DNA from: an uncultured Gammaproteobacteria bacterium
GTDB lineage: Bacteria > Pseudomonadota > Gammaproteobacteria > Pseudomonadales > Pseudohongiellaceae
Assembly: GCA_913061515.1 (NCBI GenBank)
Contig: CAJXSF010000006.1
Coordinates: 23,623 to 87,622, forward strand
Direction: 5' to 3'
Length of the DNA stretch: 64,000 nucleotides
Shown here: positions 1-9,296 of the stretch, piece by piece
Layout of the letters: every line of letters starts with the position of its first letter
Numbering within the stretch: the stretch's first letter is position 1
Program-made: the position numbers and the translations under genes
The notes under the pieces: model-generated
What the model saw: the letters and a program-made list of their open reading frames with translations, nothing else
What the model was told of the DNA's origin: nothing
Database searches by the model: none

Positions 1-116
1 TGCCTTTGTCTTTGGAGCGCAAGCAAGCGCTACTTGAGTTGCAAGACCCAAGACAGCGTATCGAACAGATCGAAGCGCTTCTTCATCAGATGATTGATGA
101 AGGTGGAGGAGGTTAA
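1..116 (+). CDS. Lon substrate-binding (LON-N) domain protein, C-terminal end only
   Basis: Only the last 37 codons are inside the window, in frame from base 3 to the TAA at 114-116. The readable tail (PLSLERKQALLELQDP, then RIEQIEALLHQM and a Gly-rich end) resembles the closing helix of stand-alone LON-N domain proteins, which resemble the substrate-recognition part of Lon protease but lack ATPase and peptidase domains. It is followed after 3 bases by a small membrane protein gene whose ribosome site (GGAGG near 106-111) lies inside this coding end, so the two are probably co-transcribed. Family assignment rests on this short tail alone. Confidence 0.55.
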   Translation, partial: PLSLERKQALLELQDPRQRIEQIEALLHQMIDEGGGG

Positions 117-119
117 CAG

Positions 120-308
120 ATGCTAGAGCAGTGGATTGTGACCAATGATTGGTCTCAAGAGCAGTGGCTAGTGGCGAGCATTATTGGCTTTGTTGCCGTC
201 GCGGTCGTTGTGATCATATTTAGGTTGTACACGATCTTTAAGATGAGCAGCAAAAAAAGGGAGCGCCCGAATTTACGCGTTGGGCGTCGGCTGCGTCGCC
301 ATCGTTAG
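120..308 (+). CDS. Small single-pass membrane protein, unknown function
   Basis: This 62-residue protein has one hydrophobic segment (about residues 17-36, AlaSerIleIleGlyPhe onward) and a strongly basic C-terminal tail rich in Arg and Lys, which predicts a cytoplasmic C-terminus. The ATG at 120 has a good GGAGG site within the end of the preceding LON-N gene and follows its stop by 3 bases, indicating an operon. Its stop overlaps by 4 bases the stop of the convergent small gene on the other strand. I do not recognise a family; only the membrane topology can be inferred. Confidence 0.6.
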   Translation: MLEQWIVTNDWSQEQWLVASIIGFVAVAVVVIIFRLYTIFKMSSKKRERPNLRVGRRLRRHR

Positions 309-511
309 ATGAGTATGCGATCCAAGGCATAGGCGGCGATAGCAAGAAAGACGATGACGCCGACAAGTGAGCCTAGCAACGCCACAATGCGAAAAGATTT
401 GCCGTTGCTCGGGTATAATCCGCTTTGCTCATACTCGCGCTCTTGTGTATTGCTTTGGGCAGAGGGCGCCGAATGTGTTTCTTGTTCTGCGGGCTCAGGT
501 TTAGTGTTCAT
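305..511 (-). CDS. Small single-pass membrane protein, unknown function
   Basis: This 68-residue protein has a polar, Glu/Gln/Ser-rich N-terminal half (residues 1-38) and a single membrane helix at about 41-64 near the C-terminus, like a tail-anchored protein. It converges with the small membrane protein before it, the two stops overlapping by 4 bases. The start ATG at 511 lies 43 bases from the start of the divergent protease gene. No family is recognisable. The tight packing and clean hydrophobic segment argue that it is real, but the evidence is only compositional. Confidence 0.5.
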   Translation of the reverse strand: MNTKPEPAEQETHSAPSAQSNTQEREYEQSGLYPSNGKSFRIVALLGSLVGVIVFLAIAAYALDRILI

Positions 512-554
512 TTAATAATCTCTTCATCGCAGTGAGTTTACAAACGTACAAACA

Positions 555-1385
555 GTGTGGGAATGCACAGTGCCAAGTCGAATTTTACTATTGTTTATCA
601 CTATTGCGAGTTTTGCCTCAGTGAACGCCATTGTCATTAGGCATGATACTGGATACTCACAATACGTGGCTAGTGAATCTCGATTTCCAGCAGTATTTTG
701 GTTGGAGCAACGCTCCCAGCGTAAGGTCTGTGTTGCCACGCTCATCCATCAGGAATGGGCACTGACGGCGGCGCATTGCGTAGAAGAAACAGATATGCGC
801 GGTCATATTCAACGCGGCGGTGAGTATATCGTGCAAATCGCAGGGTTGACGGCTGGCATCGATAAGGTCGTCATGCACCCCAATTATGCGTTTCGGTACG
901 ATGAGGCGCGCTTAGATCAAGAAGTAGATCTCGCCTTATTACATCTAGATGCCTCGGTAGCGTTGCCAACGCCCTTGGCCTTATATCGCTCCAATGATGA
1001 GCGTGATCGCGTTGCCACGATGCTAGGTTGGGGGTTTTCGGGTATAGGAACTACTGGTATACAGCGTGATGATGGCCGCTTTCGGCAGGCTCGCAATCTT
1101 GTGTCAGATGCGCAAGCTAGGCTGCGTTTCGATTTCGATGATCCACGGTTACCCGGTAATCGGGCAGTCGATTTAGAAGGCTTGCCTGGGCTGGGTGATA
1201 GCGGCGGGCCCGCCTTGCTGCAAACCGATGACGGCTGGCATGTCGCGGGTGTAGCGGTGGGGGAAATCTCAGCGAAAGATGCCCCCGCTGGGGTGCAAGG
1301 GCTTTACGGTGCAGTCGGTGTCTATGAGCGCATTTCAGCTCATGCAGCGTGGATCGACTCGATCACTGGTGAGTCAGCAGATTAG
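555..1385 (+). CDS. Secreted trypsin-like serine protease (S1 family)
   Basis: A chymotrypsin-fold endopeptidase predicted to act outside the inner membrane. All three catalytic landmarks are present: LTAAHC (His74), VDLALLHL (Asp125) and GDSGGP (Ser216), counted from the GTG at 555. An N-terminal hydrophobic segment ending SVNA (about residue 25) acts as a signal peptide. A second GTG at 570 has a better-placed GGGA site and would give a more typical signal peptide (VPSRILLLFITIASFASVNA), so it may be the true start. At about 270 residues it is a protease domain with no added modules. Its stop overlaps by 4 bases that of the convergent YdcF-like gene. Confidence 0.85.
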   Translation: MWECTVPSRILLLFITIASFASVNAIVIRHDTGYSQYVASESRFPAVFWLEQRSQRKVCVATLIHQEWALTAAHCVEETDMRGHIQRGGEYIVQIAGLTAGIDKVVMHPNYAFRYDEARLDQEVDLALLHLDASVALPTPLALYRSNDERDRVATMLGWGFSGIGTTGIQRDDGRFRQARNLVSDAQARLRFDFDDPRLPGNRAVDLEGLPGLGDSGGPALLQTDDGWHVAGVAVGEISAKDAPAGVQGLYGAVGVYERISAHAAWIDSITGESAD

Positions 1386-2206
1386 TAAGTGTTTACACAT
1401 GCGCTAGCGCTACTAGGGAGGAACTGTGCCGTCTTCCCCGTCATATAATAGGCCAAAAGGCCTAGCCATTCGCGACTTGCCTGACGCAGGGCCAACATAT
1501 GTTCTGCGAAGCGAAATTCTAATCGCCACATTCTTTCGTGATCCGAGCGAAAATCTACTGGGTAGGGAATAATCGACCATTGCCGTGCGCAAAAGATTCC
1601 GACGGCACGTGGCATATGGGCCGCTGAGGTAATCAATAGCCAGTGCTGTGTGGGCGTTGGTGTAAGCATCTGCTGGCTGTAAACAACATTCTCCCAGGTA
1701 TTGCGCGACTGGGATTCCAGTAAAATGTCGCGCTCGGCAAGCCCTAGGCTTTTCATGAGCGGGGGGATGTTATCTGCTTCTGTGCTAGAGCGGCGGTCTA
1801 GGCTGCCGATGCCACCAGTGAACACAAGCTTCGCTTCGGGGTATCGCCGCGCCAAGTTTTGAAAGGCTAACAATCTCTCCGCGGCCTCGTTCGTCTGAGT
1901 TTGCTCCCAAGTATCACTACCTTGTGTATCGATGAAGCCACCAAGCACGATTATGCCATCGAGGGTATTGGGTAAAGTAGGTGAGGGGGTAAAGCGTTTC
2001 TCCAACGGGTATGACAGCCAGTCAGCAATTGGCAAAACCGCAACGCTCAGCGCTGCAAGGCAGCAAGCGCCAAGAAGGGTTCTGCCACTGCGTCGCCAGC
2101 CAAGCAGTAGTAAGAAATAGGCAGTGAGCAGCAAAATAAGAAGTAAACTGTCGGGCGAAATGAGCGCCCACATGATTTTTGATGCCCAGAAAAATACACT
2201 GTCCAT
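1382..2206 (-). CDS. YdcF/ElyC/SanA family (DUF218) envelope protein
   Basis: A membrane-anchored DUF218 protein. From the ATG at 2206 (274 residues) it has two N-terminal hydrophobic segments (about residues 18-38 and 44-62), then the DUF218 domain with DGIIVLGG (about 83-90), TGG and the SRNTWENV motif. Homologues such as ElyC and SanA affect peptidoglycan or undecaprenyl-phosphate metabolism and envelope barrier function, but their chemistry is poorly known. The frame extends to a TTG at 2233, but only the ATG at 2206 has a ribosome site (AAGGG, 5-6 bases upstream), so I chose it. It stands alone, convergent with the protease gene. Confidence 0.8.
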   Translation of the reverse strand: MDSVFFWASKIMWALISPDSLLLILLLTAYFLLLLGWRRSGRTLLGACCLAALSVAVLPIADWLSYPLEKRFTPSPTLPNTLDGIIVLGGFIDTQGSDTWEQTQTNEAAERLLAFQNLARRYPEAKLVFTGGIGSLDRRSSTEADNIPPLMKSLGLAERDILLESQSRNTWENVVYSQQMLTPTPTQHWLLITSAAHMPRAVGIFCARQWSIIPYPVDFRSDHERMWRLEFRFAEHMLALRQASREWLGLLAYYMTGKTAQFLPSSASACVNTY

Positions 2207-2366
2207 TAACGCCCTTATCCAAGCGAGTCGCAATAATAAAATAGTGAGCTATTGTAGCGTTGATCGAGGACGCAGTCCGCTTTTGCGGGCGATTGATGTG
2301 AGTAAATAACTCTATGCAAGCTTGTGTAAGTTCCCTAGAAGTTTGCTACCATCATTACTCTGAATT

Positions 2367-2407
2367 ATGCCGTGTATAACCTAAGTCTTATAAGGCGTAC
2401 ACGGCAT
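2367..2407. promoter_or_regulatory. Long inverted repeat upstream of the peroxiredoxin gene
   Basis: A perfect 10-base inverted repeat, ATGCCGTGTA (2367-2376) and TACACGGCAT (2398-2407), encloses 21 bases that contain the palindrome CTTATAAG. It lies 34 bases before the peroxiredoxin start. No T-run follows, so a terminator is unlikely; an operator or a stem in the mRNA leader is possible. The regulator is unknown. Confidence 0.4.
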
Positions 2408-2440
2408 TATGACACTTGAACTATCTTTGGAGATTCCTCA

Positions 2441-2920
2441 ATGAGCATCGCAACTGGCGACAAGATTCCTGCAGTAACTATGAAAGTAATGGGTGAAAAA
2501 GGACCGCAGGACATCACAACCGATGAAGTTTTTGCCGGCAAGAAAGTTGTGTTATTTGCAGTGCCTGGTGCGTTTACTCCTGGCTGCACAGTGACACACT
2601 TGCCCGGATATGTTGTACAGGCAGATAAGATCAAAGCAAAGGGTGTTGATACGATCGCTTGTTTGTCAGTCAACGATGCGTTTGTGATGGACGCATGGGG
2701 TAAATCACAGAACGCCGAAGAAATCCTGATGCTTGCTGATGGTAATGGCACTTTCACAAAAGCCGTTGATCTAGAAATGGACGCAGCGGGTTTTGGCATG
2801 GGAACACGCAGTAAGCGTTATGCCATGATTGTGGAAAATGGCGTGGTGACTCATCTCGCGGTTGAACCTGCCGGTGGCATTGAAGTCAGTGCAGCTGATG
2901 CAATTTTAGCACTTCTTTAA
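2441..2920 (+). CDS. Peroxiredoxin, Prx5 type
   Basis: A thiol peroxidase that reduces hydrogen or alkyl peroxides. Its 159 residues are the usual Prx5 length. The active-site motif PGAFTPGCT contains the peroxidatic Cys49, with the catalytic Thr two turns earlier in the same loop and a conserved Arg in GTRSKRY (about 123-126). A second Cys at 74 sits where many bacterial Prx5 proteins have one; no C-terminal resolving Cys is visible, so glutathione or glutaredoxin may be the reductant. A GGAG ribosome site precedes the ATG. It is followed after 26 bases by a dienelactone hydrolase-family gene, probably in one operon, and preceded by an inverted repeat that may control it. Confidence 0.92.
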   Translation: MSIATGDKIPAVTMKVMGEKGPQDITTDEVFAGKKVVLFAVPGAFTPGCTVTHLPGYVVQADKIKAKGVDTIACLSVNDAFVMDAWGKSQNAEEILMLADGNGTFTKAVDLEMDAAGFGMGTRSKRYAMIVENGVVTHLAVEPAGGIEVSAADAILALL

Positions 2921-2946
2921 ATAAAGCCTGCGGAGATCATAAGCCC

Positions 2947-3663
2947 ATGAAAACGGATTACATTGATTATCAAGATGGTGATGATGCGTTAGAAGGCTAT
3001 TTTGCTTGGGATGAAACGCTAACCGAGCAGCAACCCGTCGTTCTCATCGCGCATGATTGGAGTGGCCGTCGCGAATTGGCCTGTAGTGCTGCAGAGAGCA
3101 TGGTTGACTTGGGGTTTGCGGGCTTCGCAGTGGATATATACGGCAAGGGCATTTTTGGCAAAGACGGCGATACTGCTGGCAACTCTGCGCTGATGATGCC
3201 CTATGTCGAAGATCGCGCTTTGCTGCGTCAAAGAATGCAAGCCGCTCTGAGCGCGGTGCGCAGTTTAAGCCGGGTGGACCCTAACAGAATTGCGGTGCTG
3301 GGGTATTGCTTTGGCGGTATGGCAGCGCTTGAACTTGCACGCAGTGGCGCCGATATTGAAGGGGTGATTAGTGTGCACGGCCTACTGAATCAAAGCGCTA
3401 TTGAGAACGAAAAAATACTCGCCAAAGTGCTTTGTTTGCACGGCCATGACGATCCGATGGGCTTGCCCGATCAGGTGCAGAGTTTTCAAACGGAAATGAC
3501 GCAAATGAAAGTGGATTGGCAGATGCATATTTTTGGCGGAACCAAGCATGCATTTACTAACCCTAATGCTGACGATCAGTCGATTGGGACGGTATACAGC
3601 AGTTCGGCTAATCAGCGATCAAAGCGTCTTATTGCTGACTTCCTTACGGAGTTATTTGCCTGA
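2947..3663 (+). CDS. Dienelactone hydrolase family protein
   Basis: An alpha/beta hydrolase of the dienelactone hydrolase family, cytoplasmic, 238 residues. The nucleophile elbow is GYCFGG with Cys121, the acid is Asp in GHDDP (about 168-169) and the base is His201 in KHAFTNP, matching the Cys-Asp-His triad of this family. True dienelactone hydrolases act in chloroaromatic degradation, but no such pathway genes are nearby and most homologues act on unknown esters or lactones. It follows the peroxiredoxin gene by 26 bases, suggesting co-expression under oxidative stress. The next gene starts 65 bases after its stop. Confidence 0.9.
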   Translation: MKTDYIDYQDGDDALEGYFAWDETLTEQQPVVLIAHDWSGRRELACSAAESMVDLGFAGFAVDIYGKGIFGKDGDTAGNSALMMPYVEDRALLRQRMQAALSAVRSLSRVDPNRIAVLGYCFGGMAALELARSGADIEGVISVHGLLNQSAIENEKILAKVLCLHGHDDPMGLPDQVQSFQTEMTQMKVDWQMHIFGGTKHAFTNPNADDQSIGTVYSSSANQRSKRLIADFLTELFA

Positions 3664-3727
3664 TCTAGTAATAGCGAGATTTGCAACTTTGCCAAAGAAA
3701 AGTCATGTAGAATTTACTAGTGAAAGT

Positions 3728-4372
3728 ATGGGCGAAGAACGATGTCCTGTGCATGGCGATGATTGCCCATTCGCCGAAAAATTATTGAAGTGCCAGGAAG
3801 AGTTTTTGGCGCTGCAATCTTTCGTGCGATTAGATGAATTGACCGGCTTGTTTAATTATCGGCATTTTATGCATTCAATCGCAGTTGAATTTGAACGTGT
3901 GCGCCGTTCGGGTTTAGTGCTTTCTTTGATCATGATGGATGTGGATCACTTTAAATCATTTAACGACCTCTGGGGGCACGAGTCTGGCAATACTGCCTTG
4001 AGAGAGCTGGCAAGAACAGTGCAAGCCACGGTGCGACGTGCTGATATTCCTTGCCGTTATGGTGGCGAAGAGTTTACCATTTTATTGCCACATACCCCGC
4101 TTTCTGCCGCTGTTAACTTGGCTGAACGGCTACGCACTAATATTGAGAACATGACTCTGAATATTTCAGGTGAGAAAGTTAAGATGACCGCAAGTTTTGG
4201 TGTGGACTGTTTTACCGAGAATGACACCATCGATGCATCCCATTTTATCGCTCGGGCCGATGCCTATTTATATAGCGCCAAACAATCTGGTCGTAATTGT
4301 GTGAGACATGCTCCTACTCGAGATGAGACTTCGGTGAGCAATGAAGAACGAGACCTCTTGTTAGGCGGTTAA
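3728..4372 (+). CDS. Diguanylate cyclase (GGDEF domain) with Cys-containing N-terminus
   Basis: Makes cyclic di-GMP from two GTP. The GGDEF domain is intact: GGEEF at residues 112-116, and a product-inhibition I-site RxxD (Arg103 to Asp106) just before it, in a context (RRADIPCRYGGEEF) very like PleD. There is no membrane segment or standard sensor domain; the first 30 residues instead carry Cys6, His9, Cys13 and Cys22 (CPVHGDDC), a possible metal or redox site. The frame is open back to 3533 inside the hydrolase gene, but the ATG at 3728 gives a sensible start and no large overlap. Protein length is 214 residues. The stop adjoins the stop of the convergent Nudix gene. Confidence 0.88.
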   Translation: MGEERCPVHGDDCPFAEKLLKCQEEFLALQSFVRLDELTGLFNYRHFMHSIAVEFERVRRSGLVLSLIMMDVDHFKSFNDLWGHESGNTALRELARTVQATVRRADIPCRYGGEEFTILLPHTPLSAAVNLAERLRTNIENMTLNISGEKVKMTASFGVDCFTENDTIDASHFIARADAYLYSAKQSGRNCVRHAPTRDETSVSNEERDLLLGG

Positions 4373-5026
4373 CTATACTTGTTTTGCTGCACGGTCTAGC
4401 TCGCAAGCCAAGTGATGTAAAATTGCCGCCGTTGCCCCCCAAATTCGATACCCCTCATGATGAATCTCTAGCGTTTCGCGTTCACTATTTTGCACCATTA
4501 TTTTCGATCGCGAGTAGGCAGTTGGGTTTAGTGCCAAACTAAGTGGCAAATTGAAAATGTGTGCCACTTCGCGTGGGCAAGGCACTAAGGGAGTCTTGGC
4601 TGAAAGCAAGCCTATAATTGGCGTGACGCAATACCCCGAAGGCATTAGCAATTGCCCTAATCGACCGACTACTCGCACGGCGTCTGCTGGCAATCCTATT
4701 TCCTCTTCGCTTTCGCGCAAGGCTGTATGAACTGGGCCTGCGTCACCTGGGTCTTCTTTGCCACCAGGAAAGGCAACTTGCCCTGGGTGGCTGCTCAAGT
4801 GCTCGGTGCGTAAGGTCAGCACGACGGCTGAGGCATCGAGATCGTAAAAAATGGGGATTAATACTGCTGCTTTGCGAAAGTTTCTCTCTGGCAGTTCGCG
4901 GGAGTTAATGAGGCGATTGATCGCTTGGTCGGGATGCTGTATTGGTCGGCGCTCATAAGCCTGCGTTTGCTTACAATATCGCAAAAGTTGGTTTAGCAAT
5001 GGATCAAGGCTAGCTGACACTGTCAT
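4373..5026 (-). CDS. Nudix hydrolase, CoA pyrophosphatase (NudL/YeaB) type
   Basis: Predicted to hydrolyse CoA or acyl-CoA to phosphopantetheine and 3',5'-ADP. The UPF0035/CoA signature is present (LTLRTEHLSSHPGQVAFPGG, about residues 70-89), followed by the Nudix box core RESEEEIGL (about 104-112) with the metal-binding glutamates. The 217-residue length fits the family. The start ATG at 5026 is followed by no competing upstream start. It ends exactly beside the stop of the convergent GGDEF gene and is transcribed away from the nitronate monooxygenase gene across a 198-base intergenic region. Confidence 0.88.
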   Translation of the reverse strand: MTVSASLDPLLNQLLRYCKQTQAYERRPIQHPDQAINRLINSRELPERNFRKAAVLIPIFYDLDASAVVLTLRTEHLSSHPGQVAFPGGKEDPGDAGPVHTALRESEEEIGLPADAVRVVGRLGQLLMPSGYCVTPIIGLLSAKTPLVPCPREVAHIFNLPLSLALNPTAYSRSKIMVQNSERETLEIHHEGYRIWGATAAILHHLACELDRAAKQV

Positions 5027-5209
5027 TTGGGGTTCGCTTCAAAGAGTCGTCTTGATTATAACCCCAAAAGAAATGTTTTGTTGGTGGGGCATCTCGTTCT
5101 GTGGAGTCACTGCTTGTTTGTATGCGGGTTTCAAGCCGATACAGTCTATGCCTATAATCAGTGCTTACTTTCATCTTAAGGCAGGGTGGCCAAAGGTGAA
5201 TTCATATAG

Positions 5210-6205
<996 letters not shown>

Positions 6206-6227
6206 ACTAAAGTAATAAGGGGGCTTT

Positions 6228-7010
6228 ATGGAAATCAAAGATAAAATTGTCGTAGTCACTGGCGCAGCGAGCGGCATTGGACGTTCACTGTGTGAGCGTT
6301 TTGCTAGAGACGGTGCACGAGCGGTGGTATTAGCCGATATCGATAGCGCTGGGGTCGAGCAGGTGAGCGCAAGTATCGCTGGGCAGACACAAACGCTGGC
6401 CATTACAACCGATGTTAGTAAGGAGCAGGATATTCAGACGCTTGTAGACAAAACTCTACAAAGTTTCGGGCATATCGATTTGTTCTGCTCGAATGCTGGG
6501 GTTTTTACTATGGGCGGTGAGGAGGTTGCGAACGAGCATTGGCAGCGGATCTGGGATATTAACCTCATGGCGCATGTGTACGCATCGCGAGCCGTGTTGC
6601 CCAGCATGTTGGCCCGCGGGGAGGGCTATTTGCTCAACACCGCTTCGGCCGCCGGCTTGCTAAGCCAAATTGGCTCTGCACCCTATGCGGTGACCAAGCA
6701 TGCGGCGGTTGGCTTTGCGGAGTGGCTTGCAATTACTTATGGCGATCGTGGGATTAAAGTCTCAGTGCTCTGTCCGCAAGCGGTTCGCACGCAGATGACC
6801 GCTGGAGGCACGGGGGCCGCGGGGGTTGATGGCATGTTAGAGCCCGAACAACTGGCGCAAACAGTCATTGAAACGCTCGCACAGGAGCGATTTTTGGTGC
6901 TGCCACATCCAGAAGTTTTAAGCTATATGCAACGTAAAACAGCGGATTATGACCGTTGGCTTGCGGGCATGCGCAGGCTGCAGGAACGCTTTGGAAATGC
7001 TCCAAAATAG
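6228..7010 (+). CDS. Short-chain dehydrogenase/reductase (classical SDR)
   Basis: An NAD(P)(H)-dependent oxidoreductase, 260 residues, the classical SDR length. The cofactor motif TGAASGIG is at 11-18, Asp37 in the second strand (VLADID) favours NAD(H), SNAG is at 88-91, and the catalytic set is Ser140, Tyr153 and Lys157 (YAVTK). An acidic residue after beta-2 is a family guide, not proof. It follows the nitronate monooxygenase gene by 22 bases with an AAGGGGG ribosome site. The substrate cannot be read from the sequence. Confidence 0.88.
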   Translation: MEIKDKIVVVTGAASGIGRSLCERFARDGARAVVLADIDSAGVEQVSASIAGQTQTLAITTDVSKEQDIQTLVDKTLQSFGHIDLFCSNAGVFTMGGEEVANEHWQRIWDINLMAHVYASRAVLPSMLARGEGYLLNTASAAGLLSQIGSAPYAVTKHAAVGFAEWLAITYGDRGIKVSVLCPQAVRTQMTAGGTGAAGVDGMLEPEQLAQTVIETLAQERFLVLPHPEVLSYMQRKTADYDRWLAGMRRLQERFGNAPK

Positions 7011-7041
7011 TATTCACCCTTTCCCCGAGGGCGCATTTCCT

Positions 7042-7047
7042 TATAAT
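7042..7047 (+). promoter_or_regulatory. Candidate -10 box for slyD
   Basis: A perfect TATAAT at 7042-7047 lies 43 bases before the slyD start, in the 79-base gap after the SDR gene. No good -35 hexamer is found 16-18 bases upstream, so this is only a tentative promoter. Confidence 0.35.
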
Positions 7048-7089
7048 GGCGGCTCGGAGATTTTTATTCACACAAGCTAGGACCCGTTT

Positions 7090-7581
7090 ATGACAGACGC
7101 AATCGACAAACACTCGGTAGTCGAAATTCACTACACGCTTAAAAATGCTGAAGGAGAAGTCATGGATTCTTCTTCTGGTGGCGCGCCGCTAACTTACCTG
7201 CACGGGACTCATGGTTTGATCCCAGGCCTGGAAAATGAGCTCAAAGGCAAAAAAGTGGGTGATTCCTTTAATGCTGTAATACCACCAGAACTCGCCTATG
7301 GCGAAGCTGATGAAGGCTTGATCCACGTAATCGACAAGTCGATGTTCCGTGGCGTTGAGACAATCGAGCCAGGCATGGTGTTCACTGCGCAAGGTGAAGG
7401 CGGTCAGCAGCACATTCGTGTAAAAGCGGTAGATGGTGACAAGATCACAATCGATGGAAACCACGAGATGGCAGGCAAGACGCTACACTTCGACGTAGAA
7501 GTCGTGAGCATCCGTGCTGCCACTCCTGAAGAGATTGACCATGGCCACGTCCATGGCCCTGATGGTCATCACGACCACTAA
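7090..7581 (+). CDS. slyD: FKBP-type peptidyl-prolyl isomerase SlyD
   Basis: A cytoplasmic prolyl isomerase and chaperone. The 163-residue protein shows the SlyD plan: a split FKBP domain (residues about 6-70 and 126-145, with IPGLENELKG and PPELAYG), the inserted IF chaperone flap between them, and a His-rich C-terminus (HGHVHGPDGHHDH, 151-163). SlyD His tails bind nickel and other metals and can serve hydrogenase maturation; here the tail is short and no hydrogenase genes are present, so general folding or metal storage is likelier. It stands alone in its transcription direction, with a TATAAT upstream. Confidence 0.93.
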   Translation: MTDAIDKHSVVEIHYTLKNAEGEVMDSSSGGAPLTYLHGTHGLIPGLENELKGKKVGDSFNAVIPPELAYGEADEGLIHVIDKSMFRGVETIEPGMVFTAQGEGGQQHIRVKAVDGDKITIDGNHEMAGKTLHFDVEVVSIRAATPEEIDHGHVHGPDGHHDH

Positions 7582-7584
7582 GGC

Positions 7585-7737
7585 TTAGGCTTCATTATCT
7601 AGAAGCGCTAAGTAGTTTCCGTCTGGGTCGGCAATGATTGCAATATTGACGCCCGGGCGGATAGTTTTAATTGGGGTCACAGGCTTATAAGCGGCTGCCT
7701 CGCACTTCCCCGCGCATTTGCTAAGTTTTGTTAGCTT
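7585..7737 (-). pseudogene. Remnant of a glyoxalase/VOC-family gene (C-terminal part)
   Basis: Directly downstream of the aldehyde dehydrogenase stop, and on the same strand, about 50 codons read to a TAA at 7585 with a typical VOC ending: ...RPGVNIAIIADPDGNYLALLDN. VOC domains end in just such a xADPDGNxxxL strand that carries a metal-ligand region. The rest of the domain (about 70-80 residues with the other ligands) is absent, because the frame upstream runs into the antisense-free coding end of the dehydrogenase. I read it as a truncated gene fragment; a very short functional peptide is less likely. Confidence 0.55.
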
Positions 7738-7750
7738 CACATCTTCACTA

Positions 7751-9178
7751 CTATGCCCCGTAGCCGATGATAGCTTTGGTTTCGAAGAACTCTTCAAACC
7801 CTTCGATGCCCCATTCGCGGCCATTACCAGACTGTTTATAACCGCCAAAGGGAGCGGAAAAGTCCGGCGCCGCACCATTGATATGCACCATGCCAGTTCG
7901 CAACCGTCTTGCCACTTGCCGAGCATGCTCGGGTTCGCCAGACACATAGCCGGAGAGACCATAATCGGTGTCATTGGCTTGCATTACCGCGTCGTTTTCA
8001 TCCTTATAGGTCAAAATTGTCAGCACGGGGCCAAAAATCTCTTCTCTGGCGATGGTCATTTGATTATTGGCGTGGGCGAAGATAGTGGGCCGCACGTAAT
8101 AGCCTTTCGAGAGCCCTTCAGGCTTGCCTGGGCCGCCAACGATAACCGAGGCGCCTTCTTCTATGCCTTTTTCGATCAAGCTTTGAATGCGCTCATATTG
8201 CGCTTTGCTGACCACCGGGCCGAGTCGGCTGCTCTCGTCGCTAGGGTCGCCGACTATGGCTTTGGCCGCGGCGGCCTTGGCTATCTCGATCACCTCTTCG
8301 ATGCGCGACTCTGGCACAAGCATACGGGTTGGCGCATTACAGGACTGACCACTATTGCTAAAGCAGGAAATCACACCGCCGGTGACAGCGCGCGCGAAAT
8401 CCGCGTCGTCGAGTATGATATTGGCTGACTTGCCGCCCAATTCTTGCGTGACTTTCTTGATGCTATCGGCCGCCGCCTTCGCCACTTCTCGCCCTGCTCG
8501 AGTAGAGCCTGTGAATGAAACTAGGTCGATGCCAGGATGCGCTGAGATTGCCGCACCGACGCTTGGGCCGTCACCATTGACAAGGTTGTAGACGCCGGCG
8601 GGAACACCGGCATCGGCAATAATTTCACTTAGAATATAGGCGCTAACTGGTGACATCTCACTAGGCTTAATGACGATGGTGCAACCGGCAGCCAGTGCAG
8701 GTGCAATTTTACAGGCCACCTGATTGAGCGGCCAATTCCAAGGAGTGATGAACCCACAAACACCGATAGGCTCTTTCACAATACGACTTTTTCCTCGATC
8801 CTGCTCGAACTCAAAGCCGCGCAATAGCTCGCGTGCTGTTGTGAAATGGGCTATTCCTGTGCCCACTTGGGCTGAACGGGCAAAAGTGATCGGTGCGCCC
8901 ATCTCGCTTGAGATCGCGCTAGCAAGCTCTTCAGCGCGAGCCTTAATGCCGGCGATAATCTTATCTAGTATGTCGATGCGCTGGACGACAGTCGTCTGCG
9001 ACCATGCAGGGAAGGCTTCGCGTGCCGCTAAGACGGCTGCATCGACATCGCTGCCGTTGCCCATGCTTACCGTTGCATAAGGCTCCTCAGTGGCGGGATT
9101 AATCACGTCGATGGTTTTACGCTGTGCTGGTTTAAACCATTTGCCGTTGATATAAAAATTGCTGCAGTCGATAGTCAT
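7751..9178 (-). CDS. NAD(P)-dependent aldehyde dehydrogenase
   Basis: A 475-residue ALDH superfamily enzyme that oxidises an aldehyde to its acid. Conserved residues are in place: PWN with Asn148, Lys171 in IKPSE, Glu246 in QELGGKS, and the catalytic Cys280 in SGQSCNAPTRM; the late motifs EEIFGPVL and PFGGYKQSGNGRE are intact. Glu at the beta-2 region is not decisive for cofactor choice. The sequence is nearest to the general DhaS/PuuC-like group; the substrate is unknown. It is divergent from the YiiX-like gene and is followed by a glyoxalase remnant, hinting at a former aldehyde or methylglyoxal detoxification pair. Confidence 0.92.
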   Translation of the reverse strand: MTIDCSNFYINGKWFKPAQRKTIDVINPATEEPYATVSMGNGSDVDAAVLAAREAFPAWSQTTVVQRIDILDKIIAGIKARAEELASAISSEMGAPITFARSAQVGTGIAHFTTARELLRGFEFEQDRGKSRIVKEPIGVCGFITPWNWPLNQVACKIAPALAAGCTIVIKPSEMSPVSAYILSEIIADAGVPAGVYNLVNGDGPSVGAAISAHPGIDLVSFTGSTRAGREVAKAAADSIKKVTQELGGKSANIILDDADFARAVTGGVISCFSNSGQSCNAPTRMLVPESRIEEVIEIAKAAAAKAIVGDPSDESSRLGPVVSKAQYERIQSLIEKGIEEGASVIVGGPGKPEGLSKGYYVRPTIFAHANNQMTIAREEIFGPVLTILTYKDENDAVMQANDTDYGLSGYVSGEPEHARQVARRLRTGMVHINGAAPDFSAPFGGYKQSGNGREWGIEGFEEFFETKAIIGYGA

Positions 9179-9296
9179 GGCTAATACCCCTAAAGATTAA
9201 GACGAACAGTATAACTGAAAAAAAATGCCGCTTGAGTTACCTTAGAGCCTCGAGAGCATTATCGCAACGAGCAGGGAACAGAGAGAATATATAGAA

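Noticed and set aside
3533..3727. Extended N-terminus of the GGDEF protein
   Set aside because: It overlaps the hydrolase coding sequence in another frame and reads as non-protein-like sequence; the ATG at 3728 fits the family.
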